Made by a program: the position numbers and the translations under genes
Shown here: positions 1 through 10,464 of the stretch, piece by piece
Layout of the letters: the number at the start of each line of letters is the position of its first letter
Position numbering within the stretch: the stretch's first letter is position 1
Notes under the pieces: generated by a model
Databases searched by the model: none
Told to the model about the DNA's origin: nothing
The model's input: only the letters and a program-made list of their open reading frames with translations
Source of the DNA: Cyrtodaria siliqua
Lineage: Eukaryota > Mollusca > Bivalvia > Adapedonta > Hiatellidae
Assembly (NCBI GenBank): GCA_037043455.1
Contig: JAWPHD010010211.1
Coordinates: forward strand, 32,061-96,060
Direction of reading: 5' to 3'
Length of the DNA: 64,000 nt

Positions 1-114
1 TCATAATAAAGACCTTGAATGAGCATGATAAAATGAACATGAAGTGGGTCCTACCCCTCTGCCTCTAGCGTGATTTGCAGTGGTTGTATTTTATCCCGGC
101 AACCACACGGGGAT
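1..114 (-). repeat. Dispersed repeat family R1, partial copy
   Basis: This is the end fragment of a roughly 430-bp interspersed repeat with fuller copies at 38252-38694, 41062-41470 and 46581-46992. The shared stretch runs from the motif AAGACCTTTAATGAGCATGA through 'ctacccctctgcc' to 'aaccacacgggg'. The window edge truncates it. Just to its right, near 170-205, is a tRNA B-box-like sequence on the minus strand (ggattgaaccca), possibly a SINE scrap. Nothing else is recognisable up to 520. Confidence 0.7.
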
Positions 115-521
115 AAACGTCAAGCAATGAAGCTACAGTGACACGTTTATGAAGTATCTGGTATGACCCAGCCGGGGATTGAACCCACGACCTCTCGCAC
201 TGGTGCTTAGAAGAATTATCGTCTATGCACACGAGATGATACTAAGTACAGCACTGTTTTATATTATATATTCTGTGATGAATTATAGAAATTTCCCAGT
301 TTGAGAAAATCTATAACATATTCCTTCCTCTACTGTGCTATCTCGCCTAGTGTGCAAGATAGCTCAGTAGCCAAATGTTATGAACTAAACGATAGACGTC
401 ACGATATTACGTCACGAATTGACGTCATGATATTACTCCGCGCTGTCGCCAAAGGAGTGACAGAAGAAGGAATACTTGTGTCAAAAGACGATTGGAAAGA
501 AATTCATCACAGAATATATAT

Positions 522-683
522 TATATAGTTTAATGAACATTGTTATCGTGATACGGAAAATAATTCACTCGTGAGAAATAGAAACTCGTGCGAAAACGCA
601 CTCGTTTCTATATCGCAAGAATCTCTCTCACTCGGGAATTATTTCCCGTATCACTTCAACAATGTTAATTAAACTCTATATAA
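522..683. mobile_element. Hairpin MITE
   Basis: A near-complete inverted repeat. The left arm (tatatagtttaatgaacat...) is mirrored by the right arm (...aacaatgttaattaaactctatata), and the inner parts 'cgtgatacggaaaataattc' and 'gaattatttcccgtatcac' also pair. There is no coding capacity. It fits a non-autonomous, foldback-type DNA element with a TA-rich target. The superfamily is not assigned. Confidence 0.75.
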
Positions 684-766
684 TGTCAGTTCCAAATAAA
701 TCCTAATCGAATAATAAAAGAAGACAAACCGTGCTAGGATTAAATTTAGGTAATTTTAAATCTTAC

Positions 767-824
767 CTGGAGGAAGAGCCGTGAACAAAATTGTTCCTAG
801 GAGTAAGATCATTTTGTCATCCAT
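767..824 (-). CDS. Signal-peptide first coding exon, paralogue of the exon at 53199-53259
   Basis: Read on the minus strand, a 58-nt coding exon starts at ATG 824 and ends at a consensus donor (CCAG|GTAAGA, GT at 766-765) in phase 1. It encodes 19 residues (MDDKMILLLGTILFTALPP): a charged N-terminus, a hydrophobic core and a Pro-Pro end, which is a typical secretory signal. The exon at 53199-53259 shares the ATGGAT start, the LLL-G-hydrophobic-ALPP pattern, the donor sequence, the splice phase and the 'TCCTTG...' leader. The two are therefore paralogous first exons of one small secreted-protein family. The next exon would lie off the left edge of the window. Secretion and paralogy are inferred from sequence, and expression is unknown. 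The body of the protein is not visible here. Confidence 0.6.
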
Positions 825-873
825 TGCCAGCAAGGATTGATGAACAATATATGAACTGAACGATGTTGGTCGT

Positions 874-881
874 ATTTTTAT
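874..881 (-). promoter_or_regulatory. TATA box of the 767-824 exon
   Basis: The minus strand reads GGATATAAAAATA here, about 50 nt upstream of the ATG at 824. An initiator-like TTCAGTTC follows at about 852-862, giving ordinary TATA-to-start spacing and a 5' leader of some 30 nt. Predicted by motif only. Confidence 0.45.
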
Positions 882-1287
882 ATCCTATCACTAATGGGTC
901 AGGCCGGCGTAATAACTGCCATAGGACGGAAAGTAATAATCATCGGCCTTTTACCTCTCAACCCGTTAACGACCTTTCATTAGTCATTTACGTCCGTTGT
1001 TCTAATTCCACATGCCAGAATACGTCTTTGATTTGATGTGCATGACATGGTATGGAAACAGTGGCTAAGATGAATCAAACTGACCACAGATCTTTACATC
1101 ATTTAGATTATGCATATGTTTGTTCAAAACACAAAAGACTTTTAGGTCAATGAGAGAAACAGTTACATCATTCAAGACATACACACGGCAATAAATAGAA
1201 ACATATGAAGACTTTTTGTCACATATAATTTTAATTTTAATTGTTTTGCAATCAATATATGTTTTCCCAATCAAATACAATTCTCCA

Positions 1288-1318
<31 letters not shown>

Positions 1319-1382
1319 ATGTGTGTATGCGTGTTTGTGTGTGTGTGTCCTCACGTCCTCACACACACACACACACACACAC
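1288..1382. repeat. (GT)n/(AC)n inverted microsatellite
   Basis: A run of GT dinucleotides is followed, after 'cctcacgtcctc', by a run of AC dinucleotides. The two halves can pair into one long hairpin. The ORFs across it are low-complexity artefacts. Confidence 0.9.
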
Positions 1383-1499
1383 TATCACACCTCACCCCAC
1401 ACCCACTCCATTGTTTAGCATTAATCGAATTGGAAGCATAACATTAAAGCAAGTAGGTTATAGTGAGTTCATTGGAAAGTATTCAGTTAGTGATACTTA

Positions 1500-3420
1500 G
1501 CTTATATTCATACGAGCATGTTTTTATCACAGGGAACAACAAGTTAAAACAAAATAAATAGAAAAATATGTATAAAACTCACTATTTTGAACTGATTGAA
1601 CTCAACATATAACCGGAAATTGGTCAAATTTGAGGTGAATCCATTAAACAAAAATCTGTTCATGGCCCTTAGCATTGCTTTATTGAATGTAACCTAAGAA
1701 ACAATTCTGCGTACTTTACTTCTTGAAGAAATATACAAACACGTTGTTTATTGTTTATTGTTTTAGAGCAACACTATTACCAAAACAACTCACAAAACAG
1801 TACATATACTTTAATATGGATACATAAACTCCTAGGTTTTATAGACTGACCTGATATTCTGACACAAAGTTGCTCGTGCATTTGTATGCCTAACAATGAA
1901 TAACAGCTTTCTAAACACTTTCTCTCCTTACCCCACCCCTATATCCCCCATAAAAACACCAAGAAAACAATCACCATACAATAGGCTGGAAATAGGTCTT
2001 TAAGATAAGCGAAAGATTTGTCTATTTTTATGTGTATAATTTTTCAGATATTTGCTTTACTTTTTACAGTTTTAATATTGTGCATGCTCTCTTATCCTGT
2101 ATATTACATAGCACATCTAAATAATTTCCAGATAAATCACCTTGATAATCGATATTTGTTTATCGTATTTGCAACAATCCCATTAAACTTACATTACGCA
2201 TCTGAATCAGTGAGAAGTACGGTATTATTACGGGAGATAATAAATGGTTGGGAATTCACAGGTGGATTAGTCACAAAATATTATCTAAGTTCCATTATAC
2301 AACATGCACATTTACTGACGGTAATACGCATTATGCAATATTAGTAATATGCATATACAAATAGTGTTAACGGGCTTTCCTATCCTCTACCTTTTGTCTT
2401 AAATGCTAAATGAAAAGGAAGTAGGTAAACCATTACGAGGATCAATCAATCGTTCATGCTTTCATTGCATTGAGCAAGTAGATTAACGAAAGAACCAGAA
2501 AAAACACCTTTTAAAATTCTGTGTTTTGCTCTAAATAATGCCCATAAAACCGGAAGTACATCCAACGGCAGGTGGGTGCATCAAAACAAACAATTCAGTC
2601 ACTGTCATACTTTGATCACCAACTGCACGTTTTTGCATATTAGCCACAAATATCGCATGTAGCTGTGTTATTGTTTTATATGCTGTACCTATACCATCTA
2701 CATTACATAATATAAAACCATAAGAGCTATGTACTAAATTTTATGTCAGATAAATTATCTATCTAAGATACACACACCCTTAAATGTATATAATAATACC
2801 TTTATTGGTACTGATTTTATGCAACAAAACAATTATTACGACTGTATATCACATTTTGGCGGCCATCTTGGACGCCATCTTGAATAACGTTTTAGTGCTA
2901 CCACAATTCATGACTACAACAGGTATCAGAAAATGCCCAAGGCATCCAACTAATTGAATATAAGGTCAAACCTTTTACCGATGGGGTAGGCTACGTTTTC
3001 CATTTTCTAGGCCTCTTTTCAAAAACTGCTCTCGGACTAATCATATACATGACAGTAATTGTCATATCATCAGTAAATAATGACAGCCCTACATGACAGT
3101 ACATTGGCTTTGACGTGATTTATTTGCCGGAAACGAAATGGTTTCGTAAAACAGGTATCAGAAAGCGCTGCCTCAGTTGACACAGCACTTTTATATTAAA
3201 AGTAATACATCAAAGTGGAATACATCAATCACATTGTATGCTTATCTGGAAAACGTCGCCAAAACACTTTTTTGTAGACAATATGTAGTATATTAGTGTC
3301 CTTTGCAGCGGTCATAAACTACCATGCTATATTATAAATGTAGAATGAAACGGAGTCAAATTTGTCCGCTGCCAGTAGCATATAAACAATACGTAGACAC
3401 GTAGTTGTTTTTTATTCTAT
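1500..3420. other. AT-rich intergenic DNA, nothing recognised
   Basis: No gene or clear repeat boundary is seen. An open frame at 2018-2344 is hydrophobic and AT-driven, and I do not support it as a gene. The stretch around 2860-2890 (ggcggccatcttggacgcc) and the TGACAGTAATTGTCA dyad near 3050 stand out only weakly. Confidence 0.5.
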
Positions 3421-3421
3421 T

Positions 3422-3597
3422 CACAACTCTTTTGCCGACTGTGTTGGATTTTTTTCCAGTGTCGTGATTCATTTCATTGCTTTTCTTACTTAACTTCGTA
3501 TGTCTAACAACTCTTTCTGCCGAATGTGGTGGATTTTTTCAGTGTCTTTATTTATTGATTTTCTTATTTAACTTCGTATGTCTAACAACTCTTCGAG
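3422..3597. repeat. Direct tandem duplication, about 85 bp x 2
   Basis: Two adjacent diverged copies both contain 'ttgattttctta' or close variants and end in 'cttcgtatgtctaacaactct'. Internal differences indicate an old duplication. Confidence 0.7.
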
Positions 3598-3610
3598 AAT
3601 TATAATACTC

Positions 3611-4223
3611 TTGTAACATGGTCGGTGACATTTCCTTTGATAATGCAGAGCATTAAATCGTTTAATTTACGGTAACTAAATGGGCGTCGCTATACCGTAC
3701 TACAACTACCAGATATACGGTCACTATGACGTCACAGTATTACTAAGTACACCATACTACAAAAAAGATAGAGTCTGTCTCAGCGAGTTGGTTATTTAAA
3801 CACCTCGATGGACTACCCATCTCGGTGTTTAAATAAGCCAACTCGCTGAGACCAGACTCTATCTATTACTTATACCTAAGATCTGTGACTTTACTAACAA
3901 TTCTGAGAACCAAACTTTTGACTTAAGATTATATACTACCCTAGTATGCCCCGCTAACTTCCACCATTATCACAATACGTGTTCTGCTTTGTCAACTGGT
4001 ATATCTCGTGATATGTAATAGATAGAGTCTGGTCTCAGGGAGTAATAATAGACAGACTCTATCTTTTTTGTAGCATGGTGCATGACGCCAGAGTCACGTC
4101 CGTACTCTAAATTCCAATATTTGGTAGTTGTAGTACGGTATAGCCACGCCCCTTTAGTTACCCGAAATTAAACGATTTAATGCTTTGCATTCATCAAAGG
4201 AAATGTCACCGACCATGCTACAA
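3611..4223. mobile_element. Long-TIR non-autonomous DNA element with nested hairpin
   Basis: About 130-bp terminal inverted repeats begin with TTGTARCATGGTCGGTGACA. They pair 3611-3740 with 4083-4223 and include the shared 'ctataccgtactacaactacca' segment. The interior carries a near-perfect hairpin (3775-3850, around 'cgagttggttatttaaacac') and the motif GATAGAGTCTG repeated in both orientations. No ORF is present. No convincing target-site duplication is seen. Confidence 0.75.
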
Positions 4224-4452
4224 TAAATGTTAGTTTACCATATTCATCGAATGTTACTTAGGATGAAATATCTTAATCCCTTTTTAACTCATTCTCTTTA
4301 TCCCTTTTTTTTAAACTAGATAAATAACGTCTAGACATTCCTGTCCAACAGGATGGTATCCTGACGTGTGTGTGTGAGATACCTTTTTTATAGTCAAATG
4401 AACACTTTGTTTTGCTTGAAATGTGTTTCATTCAAGCCCATGTTAGGCTATA

Positions 4453-4550
4453 TTTCGGTCGATTATGTCTGTGGTAGAAACAGACCACCCCATTTATTTA
4501 AGTAAAAACAGTACTGTATGCACCCGCAATCCGTAAGAACCAAATCAACA
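4453..4550 (-). repeat. SINE family S2 fragment
   Basis: On the minus strand this matches the 3' half of the S2 SINE seen at 55441-55640: GGGTGGTCTG..., then an ATCGACCG-like stretch. The tRNA head is missing. Confidence 0.5.
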
Positions 4551-5000
4551 GCTGACATTCTTTAGCTCAGTTAAGGATGAATGCCGCTGTGATTCGGATA
4601 ACACTTGTTATAAATGTTTGCTTAACGACAGACGGATCCTCATCTTTTGAGTCACCAAAACTAATGCTGTCAGATTTGTGACTCCAACCTGTTCGTTTTT
4701 ATTCTTTGTAAACAAAATTTAAGGTCATAGACCATTATTGCATTTTCCATAGACTTACTGTTTAATGTTTTCCTATATGTCATGCAAACAAAAACTGCAG
4801 GCTTACTTTTGTTTACCCTGCTGCATAGAGGCAACTTAGATACAAGTAAACACGAACTTCTTTTTAGGGGATGACCTATTTTTAGTGTCCAAAGGTCATG
4901 ACCCTACAATTTGAAGGAATCCCCAAACAAATTTATGAAAATCACACCCCTTTTTTTATTGTGTATTACAGAAATAAAGCATATGAATGACAGCTGTTTA

Positions 5001-5165
5001 AAATAATAATCAGAAATAAATAACAAATTCACGTTAACATAATTGAAGTTCCCTCTTAGTCTCTCATCCAATCAAAACGAGGCTTACGTATGCATTAGGC
5101 ATGGGAGTTTACACTTTTTCTGCCAATCAGACCGGTTTTTAAAATAGGGTACTGTAACCTAAATA
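5001..5165. repeat. Dispersed repeat R2, copy 1
   Basis: This matches 23316-23485 over about 165 bp, including 'aataatcagaaataaataac', 'gtctctcatccaatcaaaa', 'ctgccaatcagac' and 'agggtactgtaacc'. It is followed by a short palindrome at about 5195-5226 (ttttatatctgtctaaaacagatataaaa). No coding sequence. Confidence 0.7.
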
Positions 5166-5396
5166 TATGTTTATTCAGCTGACCTTTATATTGGTTTTAT
5201 ATCTGTCTAAAACAGATATAAAACCCAAAAGTGGCAATCAGCATGCTTTTCAACTTGAATTCCTAGAGAACTCGTCTGAAAAACTCGAATGGTATCAAAC
5301 ACATATTTTGTAATGTTGAAAGGTTACCGTTTCAATTGCTGAAATGACGTTTTCGTAAGCCAGTCTACTGAAATGTAGCATGTTGAAACATTCACT

Positions 5397-5462
5397 GGCC
5401 TCAGTAGCGCAGTTGACTACGTCGTCGTGTTAGTGCCGGGGAAGTGAGGGCTGCTGATTTCC
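5397..5462 (+). repeat. tRNA-like SINE head
   Basis: GGCCTCAGTAGCGCAGTTGA resembles a tRNA 5' end plus A box, followed by a T-rich tract. The B box is poor, so this is most likely a decayed SINE and not a tRNA gene. 5463-5948 holds nothing recognisable. Confidence 0.4.
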
Positions 5463-5948
5463 TTCTTCATTTTTCCTTTCTTTTTTTAATTTTCATTATT
5501 ATGGTTTTCATTATTGCTAATGGTAAGGTAACAACAGTTCCTTTGCATTTTTCACTTTGATAACGCAACCTTATAATGCACACACTATTAAATGCATGTA
5601 GGTATCCCTTTCATGCGAACAATTGTATTTCTGACATTTCTGTGCTGATGTGTACTTCTAGCACGTCGTGTTACAAGGGTGAATTATAATCAATATGTAA
5701 GGCATGTCAAGGTATTTGAACAGAAAGAAGCGAGGTCACCCACATTGTTTCAAAATGCTTGGTAGGAAGGGAAGGTAAAATGATTGGTAACAATCGGGAA
5801 GAATGTAAGAAAAAACGGTCCTGGCGTGTTTATGTCTCCGTGACAACATTTATTGTTTTCAATTAGTTTTAACACCCGTGACTTATTGTCTCTCGGCAGC
5901 TATTTTACGCTTGCGCAAAACCTTGCTTGTACTCTCCCTCAGCTTAGT

Positions 5949-6410
5949 TTAAAGAGGCACTACCTATATCTACCCGATTTTTAATGTAAACTATTAAATA
6001 CTCAATATTACTGCATTTATATGTATACAAAACTATTTTATGAGTATTATAAAAAGAAACATGGTTCATATTCCTGGTGTTTTTACGATTTTCTCAGACA
6101 TGCGCAATGCGATTCAGTTGAACGAAAACAAACTATTCGGGGCAGTTCCGATAGTAAACGAATCGATCGGAACTCTTCGCCAATCTGACGAGGCCGTTCC
6201 GATTGTAAACGAATAAGATCGGAAAATCTCCGCAATCGGATTACGAACACAATTTCAAAAATCCGATATTTTCAATCCTGTTTTTCCCCAGCAAAACGCA
6301 TATTACATGGGGTGAACTTATTGCCATTTACCTTTTTCATAGTCCTCTTTATGATTAAGTAAAGTTTATATCAATTGGTGGACAAAAAGATATAGGTAGA
6401 GCCTCTTTAA
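5949..6410. mobile_element. MITE with TTAAAGAGGCWCTACCTATA termini
   Basis: Terminal inverted repeats of about 25 bp sit at 5949-5975 and 6384-6410 (TTAAAGAGGC[A/T]CTACCTATATCT). The interior contains repeated and inverted 'gttccgatagtaaacgaat' and 'gatcggaa' motifs. It is 462 bp and non-coding, so a non-autonomous DNA transposon remnant. Confidence 0.75.
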
Positions 6411-6431
6411 GACATGTGTATATGCGACATA

Positions 6432-6653
6432 CACTGCTCAAAAAAATTAACGGATTGCTTGTCGATTTTCCATACGGTTACGTTTTAAATGCATCATTTT
6501 GCAACAAAAGTTTAATGTCTTGATAAGCATTAGGCATAAAAACCGGGTTTGTACAGAAAGGCATTTAGGAATAGCCGGGCCGTCAAAATGATGCATTTAA
6601 CACGTAACAATATGGAAATTCGACAAGCAAACCGTTAATATTTTCGAGCGGTG
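6432..6653. mobile_element. Tc1/mariner-type MITE, TA target duplication
   Basis: TIRs of about 70 bp begin CACTGCTCAAAAAAATTAACGG and end ...TTTTCGAGCGGTG, with a TA dinucleotide on each side (6430-6431 and 6654-6655). The TIR sequence and TA target are characteristic of Tc1/mariner-derived MITEs. At 222 bp it is too short to encode a transposase. Confidence 0.85.
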
Positions 6654-7340
6654 TAGTTCGCTTACTGGTCCCTCTCATTGTGCGTTTTGCCTTTGCCAGG
6701 TATTTAGCGCCTACTTGGAATGGCAAAGACGCTGGATTTGAACCTTCTTCATACACTTATCAGTTAACAAATATCAAATAACATTCAACTGTGCTGTGTG
6801 TGTTTTTTGTGAGATATCAGCTTACTGACAGAAATATCTGGGTTAGTAAGGCGTATATCAAGTTTATCGATCGTGACATTTGTTTCTTTTGGTATGGTAT
6901 GCACTTTATGCTACTTTATTAACGATGCGGCGTTAGATCACCCTGATATTGGTTTCCGTCAATACACAAATCATATATAAAAGTCGACATAAATGACAGC
7001 AAAGATTAATTTACTCGATGAACTTGTGCGGAATGACAGCCGGGGACGAAAATAACGAATGCGTAGCCCTTATACGGAAGAAATAAGTACATTTACCGTC
7101 AGCATTTTTGTCTAGACCAGCTGGCATTAATTATTATCACATAACTTGGGATGTTTGAGTATAATAACAACATGACATCTATAGCATAATGCATTAGCGT
7201 AATAAATGAGTAACGTATATTACGGCTTTACACAATTCGACGAGGCAGTTCCAATTCCTCGGTGTGGTGCAAAAAAGACCGAAGCATACGCCCCCATACG
7301 ATGGGCAGCTACAATAATATGACAATCGTTAGACTTATGA

Positions 7341-7485
7341 GATAAATAGTATCTCACACTTGTGCGTATTTAATATTAAATGTGTTAAACTCGTTGTATA
7401 GAACTGATATGATACTCGCATCATATAATGTTATCCATCTCGTTTAATAAGTTCTATAATAAACAGCACTCGTGTAAGATCCGCT
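7341..7485. mobile_element. Hairpin MITE, diverged member of family H1
   Basis: Inverted arms 'gttaaactcgttgtatagaac' and 'ctcgtttaataagttctataa', ending in 'tgtaagatcc', resemble the better-preserved H1 copies at 21850-22180, 30125-30412 and 50643-50930. Confidence 0.6.
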
Positions 7486-7707
7486 GTAAAGTTATATTAA
7501 TCAATTTAGGTGATTTACCATATTGTAGTATGAAGATGCTATAAAGTTTTTTTTCTATGGAAATACATCCTTTAAACTCTATTTCCGAATGAAGTTTCTG
7601 TATCGCCTCCGTGGCTGGGATCGTAGAGGTGTTGAGTCTAAAGATCAAAACTGACACATACTTTAATATGTATAAGTCACGTACCTGGCATTGAAGAGAA
7701 ATGGTAT

Positions 7708-7852
7708 ACAACTATTTAATTCCTTAGAACTATTCATCAGAGGGAGTAACTATTGACCCGAGAAGGGTACTATAGTATCATTCAAGGGTCAGTAGTCACT
7801 CCCGAGAATAAGTAGTTCTAATCCATTGACTCCTAAGGCATTAAATAGTTGT
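7708..7852. mobile_element. Foldback element F1, copy 1, left terminal hairpin
   Basis: A roughly 145-bp hairpin: 'caactatttaattccttag' pairs with 'ctaaggcattaaatagttg', and 'agtaactattgaccc' pairs with 'gggtcagtagtcactc'. The same hairpin recurs at 11476-11660. Both copies are followed by the same flank (ttttattatatatcatcaaatataac, then an AT-rich stretch) and then by the 43-bp satellite motif, so the hairpin and the satellite belong to one repeat element. Confidence 0.75.
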
Positions 7853-7974
7853 TTTATTATATATCATCAAATATAACAGTTTTGATTTTTTACTAATAAA
7901 ATTAAAATTTGGCGTGTGAGTCGTGTAAACAATGTATCTGCTTGCTTTGTTAATTTAAACAAGCGTGTCACTGC

Positions 7975-9020
7975 CCCAGATCGACTATTGTACGGTCACG
8001 TGACGCTGCGTCACTGACACAGATCGACTACTGCTCGGTCACGTGATGCTGCGTCACTGACACAGATCGACTACTGCAGGTCACGTGATGCTGCATCACT
8101 GACACAGATCGACTACTGCACGATCACGTGATGCTGCGTCACTGACACAGATCGACTACTGCACGGTCACGTGACGCTGCGTCACTGACACAGATCGACC
8201 TTTGCACGGTCAGGTGACGTTGCGTCAATAATACATATCGACCATTGCACGGTCACGTGACGCTGCGTCACTGACACAGATCGACTACTGCACGGTCACG
8301 TGACGCGGCGTCCCTGACACATATCAATTTACGGCACGATCACGTGACACTGCGTCACTGACACATATCAACAACTGCACGGTCACGTGAATCTGCGTCA
8401 CTGACATATATCGACTATTGCTCGGTCACTGACACAGATTGACTACTGCACGGTCTCGTGATGCTGCGTCATTGACACAGGTCGACAACTACACGGTCAC
8501 GTTATGCTACGTCACTGACACATATCGACTATTGCACGGTCACGTGACACTGCGTCACTGACACAGATCGACTACTGCACGATCACGTGACGCTGCGTCA
8601 CTGACACAGATCGACTACTGCACGGTCACGTCACGCTGCGTCACTGACACATATCGAATATTGCACGGTCACTGACACAGATCGACTACTGCACTGTCAC
8701 GTGATGCTGCGTCACTGACATAGATCGACTACTACACGGTCACGTGACTGCGTCACTGCCACATATCGACTACTGCACGGTCACGTGACGCTGCGTCACT
8801 GACACATATCGACTATTGCACGGTCACTGACACAGATCGACTACTGCACGGTCACGTGATGCTGCGTCACTGACACAGATCGACTACTACACTGTCACGT
8901 TACGCTGCGTCATTGACACAGATCGACTATTTCACGGTCACGTAATGCTGCGTCACTGATACAGATCGACTATAGCATGGTCACGTGACGCTGCGTCACT
9001 GACACATATCGATTATTGCA
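7975..9020. repeat. 43-bp satellite array rich in GTCACGTGAC
   Basis: About 24 imperfect units of roughly 43 bp each contain 'gtcactgacacagatcgac', 'tactgcacg' and 'gtcacgtgatgctgc'. Many units carry the palindrome GTCACGTGAC or a one-base variant. A few units are shortened by loss of the CACGTGA block. The array lies inside element F1. The other F1 copy has a single unit (about 11781-11830), and the two share the 3' tail 'gcgcgtcaatgaca...gaatggtcaaaa' (9055-9145 and 11850-11935). Confidence 0.9.
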
Positions 9021-9606
9021 CGGTCTATTGCACGCTTTGTTGTTTTTTATAAAAAGCGCGTCAATGACAAAGATGTACTATTGCACGGTCACGTGATGAA
9101 CTATTGAACGGTTTGCATATTTCCAGTGAGAATGGTCAAAATTTATCACACGTGACTGCTTCTAGACCAATGAAAAACTCTTATATTTTATGATATATAA
9201 TAATATGTTCTATTTGAAATAAGACATAATACGATTTCAAATTATCTTAAAAGGTCACTTTTGATTAATTTAAATGAGATTAGGAAGTATATACTATTCT
9301 AAAATTTCAACATTTTGTTTACTTATTTATTTATTTATTTTCTCATGTTCAAATCAATTATGTTTTGTTTATGCGTTAATCTACACATCCAGTTTCTTGT
9401 GTTTCGTTTCGGCAAGAACTAGATATAATGTGTCATAATTAAGGTCAGTATAAAAACGAATTGTATATTTACATTTATTTTTGACCTAGTTTTTAACCTA
9501 ATTGTATGAGGTTAAATATTTTCGAGTAGTTATGTCAAAATGCATTAGGACATCTATTATTATAATTATTGTTATCGTTTTGTTAAACTAGTTATTATAT
9601 ATATAT
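9021..9606. other. Tail of element F1, then AT-rich DNA
   Basis: 9055-9145 is the shared F1 tail. The rest is AT-rich and includes a TTTA-type microsatellite near 9325-9345. No gene is seen. Confidence 0.5.
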
Positions 9607-10180
9607 TACCTTTAAGAATTGAAACTGGACGCTATGTTGGTGAAGCACCAAATCAAAGACTGTGTACTTTATGTCAGTCCGGATTAATTGAAGACGAGAC
9701 TCATTTTCTAGTGAAGTGTCCTTTATACAACAACATACGAACTGTGATATTCGGTGAAATTATTTCAAATGGAATATATGAAAACATGACAGACTCTAAT
9801 AGACTGATTTTCCTGATTCATAACCACACAAGAAAAGTTGTAAAATTTCTTGTTAAAGCTTATCTTTTTAGAAGAAGTGTGTTATATAACTCGTAACTGT
9901 AAACATGTGGTGCAATTATTGAACTAAACTGACACTATTTATCGCAATATATATAATATTTATGAATGAACCCTTTGTAACTTTAATTGTATTGTAAATT
10001 GTACATTTTGAGCTCATAACAGTATTTTCTATTATGTTTAACCATGTTGACTACTTGTAAACTATAATTATAAGGTGACTTATAGGTCCGTTGGGCCGGG
10101 TGTTTCTCTATGCATTTGTATTAAATGTTTGTTATTTGCGTATACACATGTCACTATAATAAAATATTTACTTACTTATA
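9607..10180 (+). pseudogene. LINE ORF2 C-terminal fragment with 3' tail
   Basis: The frame 9607-9896 encodes the last ~95 residues of a non-LTR retrotransposon ORF2: 'LRIETGRY', a Cys-rich knuckle CTLCQ...HFLVKCPLY, then a hydrophobic/basic end and a TAA stop. After the stop, a ~280-bp 3' UTR ends in a TTACTTACTTA tail, as expected for a 5'-truncated LINE insertion. The reverse transcriptase core is absent. The CxxC...HFLxxCP pattern is typical of LINE C-termini generally, and the clade is not assigned. Confidence 0.75.
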
Positions 10181-10269
10181 TAATGAGAGGCCTAAGGCCT
10201 TCTATATTAATAAACTATCTGTATATTTAATTATAAAATAACAAACGTGTATTTAACAGTTCGACAATA

Positions 10270-10328
10270 GTGAATATATTACATATACTGGTAAAATTGT
10301 GAATATATTACATATACTGGTAAAATTA
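10270..10328. repeat. 30-bp tandem duplication
   Basis: Two near-identical copies of 'gtgaatatattacatatact' plus 'ggtaaaatt' lie just beyond the sulfotransferase 3' end. Confidence 0.85.
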
Positions 10329-10329
10329 T

Positions 10330-10464
10330 GATTTTGAAAAACGCTGCATTTCCATTTACCACTCAAAGGTTTTGTTTATAGATTTGAAAAACGCTGCATT
10401 TCCATTTACCACTCAAAGGTTGTGTTTATTGTTTTGAAAAATGCAGCATTTCTATTTATAAAGA
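10330..10464. repeat. Tandem duplication of the sulfotransferase C-terminus
   Basis: Units of about 51 bp (gattttgaaaaacgctgcat...) lie at 10330-10380 and 10381-10431. A third diverged partial unit (10432-10464) lies inside the CDS. The middle unit carries the codons for the last residues and the stop. The outer copy is a spare 3' end beyond the stop. Confidence 0.8.

Noticed and set aside
1216..1500. Open frame over the GT/AC microsatellite
   Set aside because: Low-complexity translation of a dinucleotide run.
2018..2344. 108-codon hydrophobic plus-strand frame
   Set aside because: AT-rich composition alone yields such residues; no domain, splice site or repeat homology.
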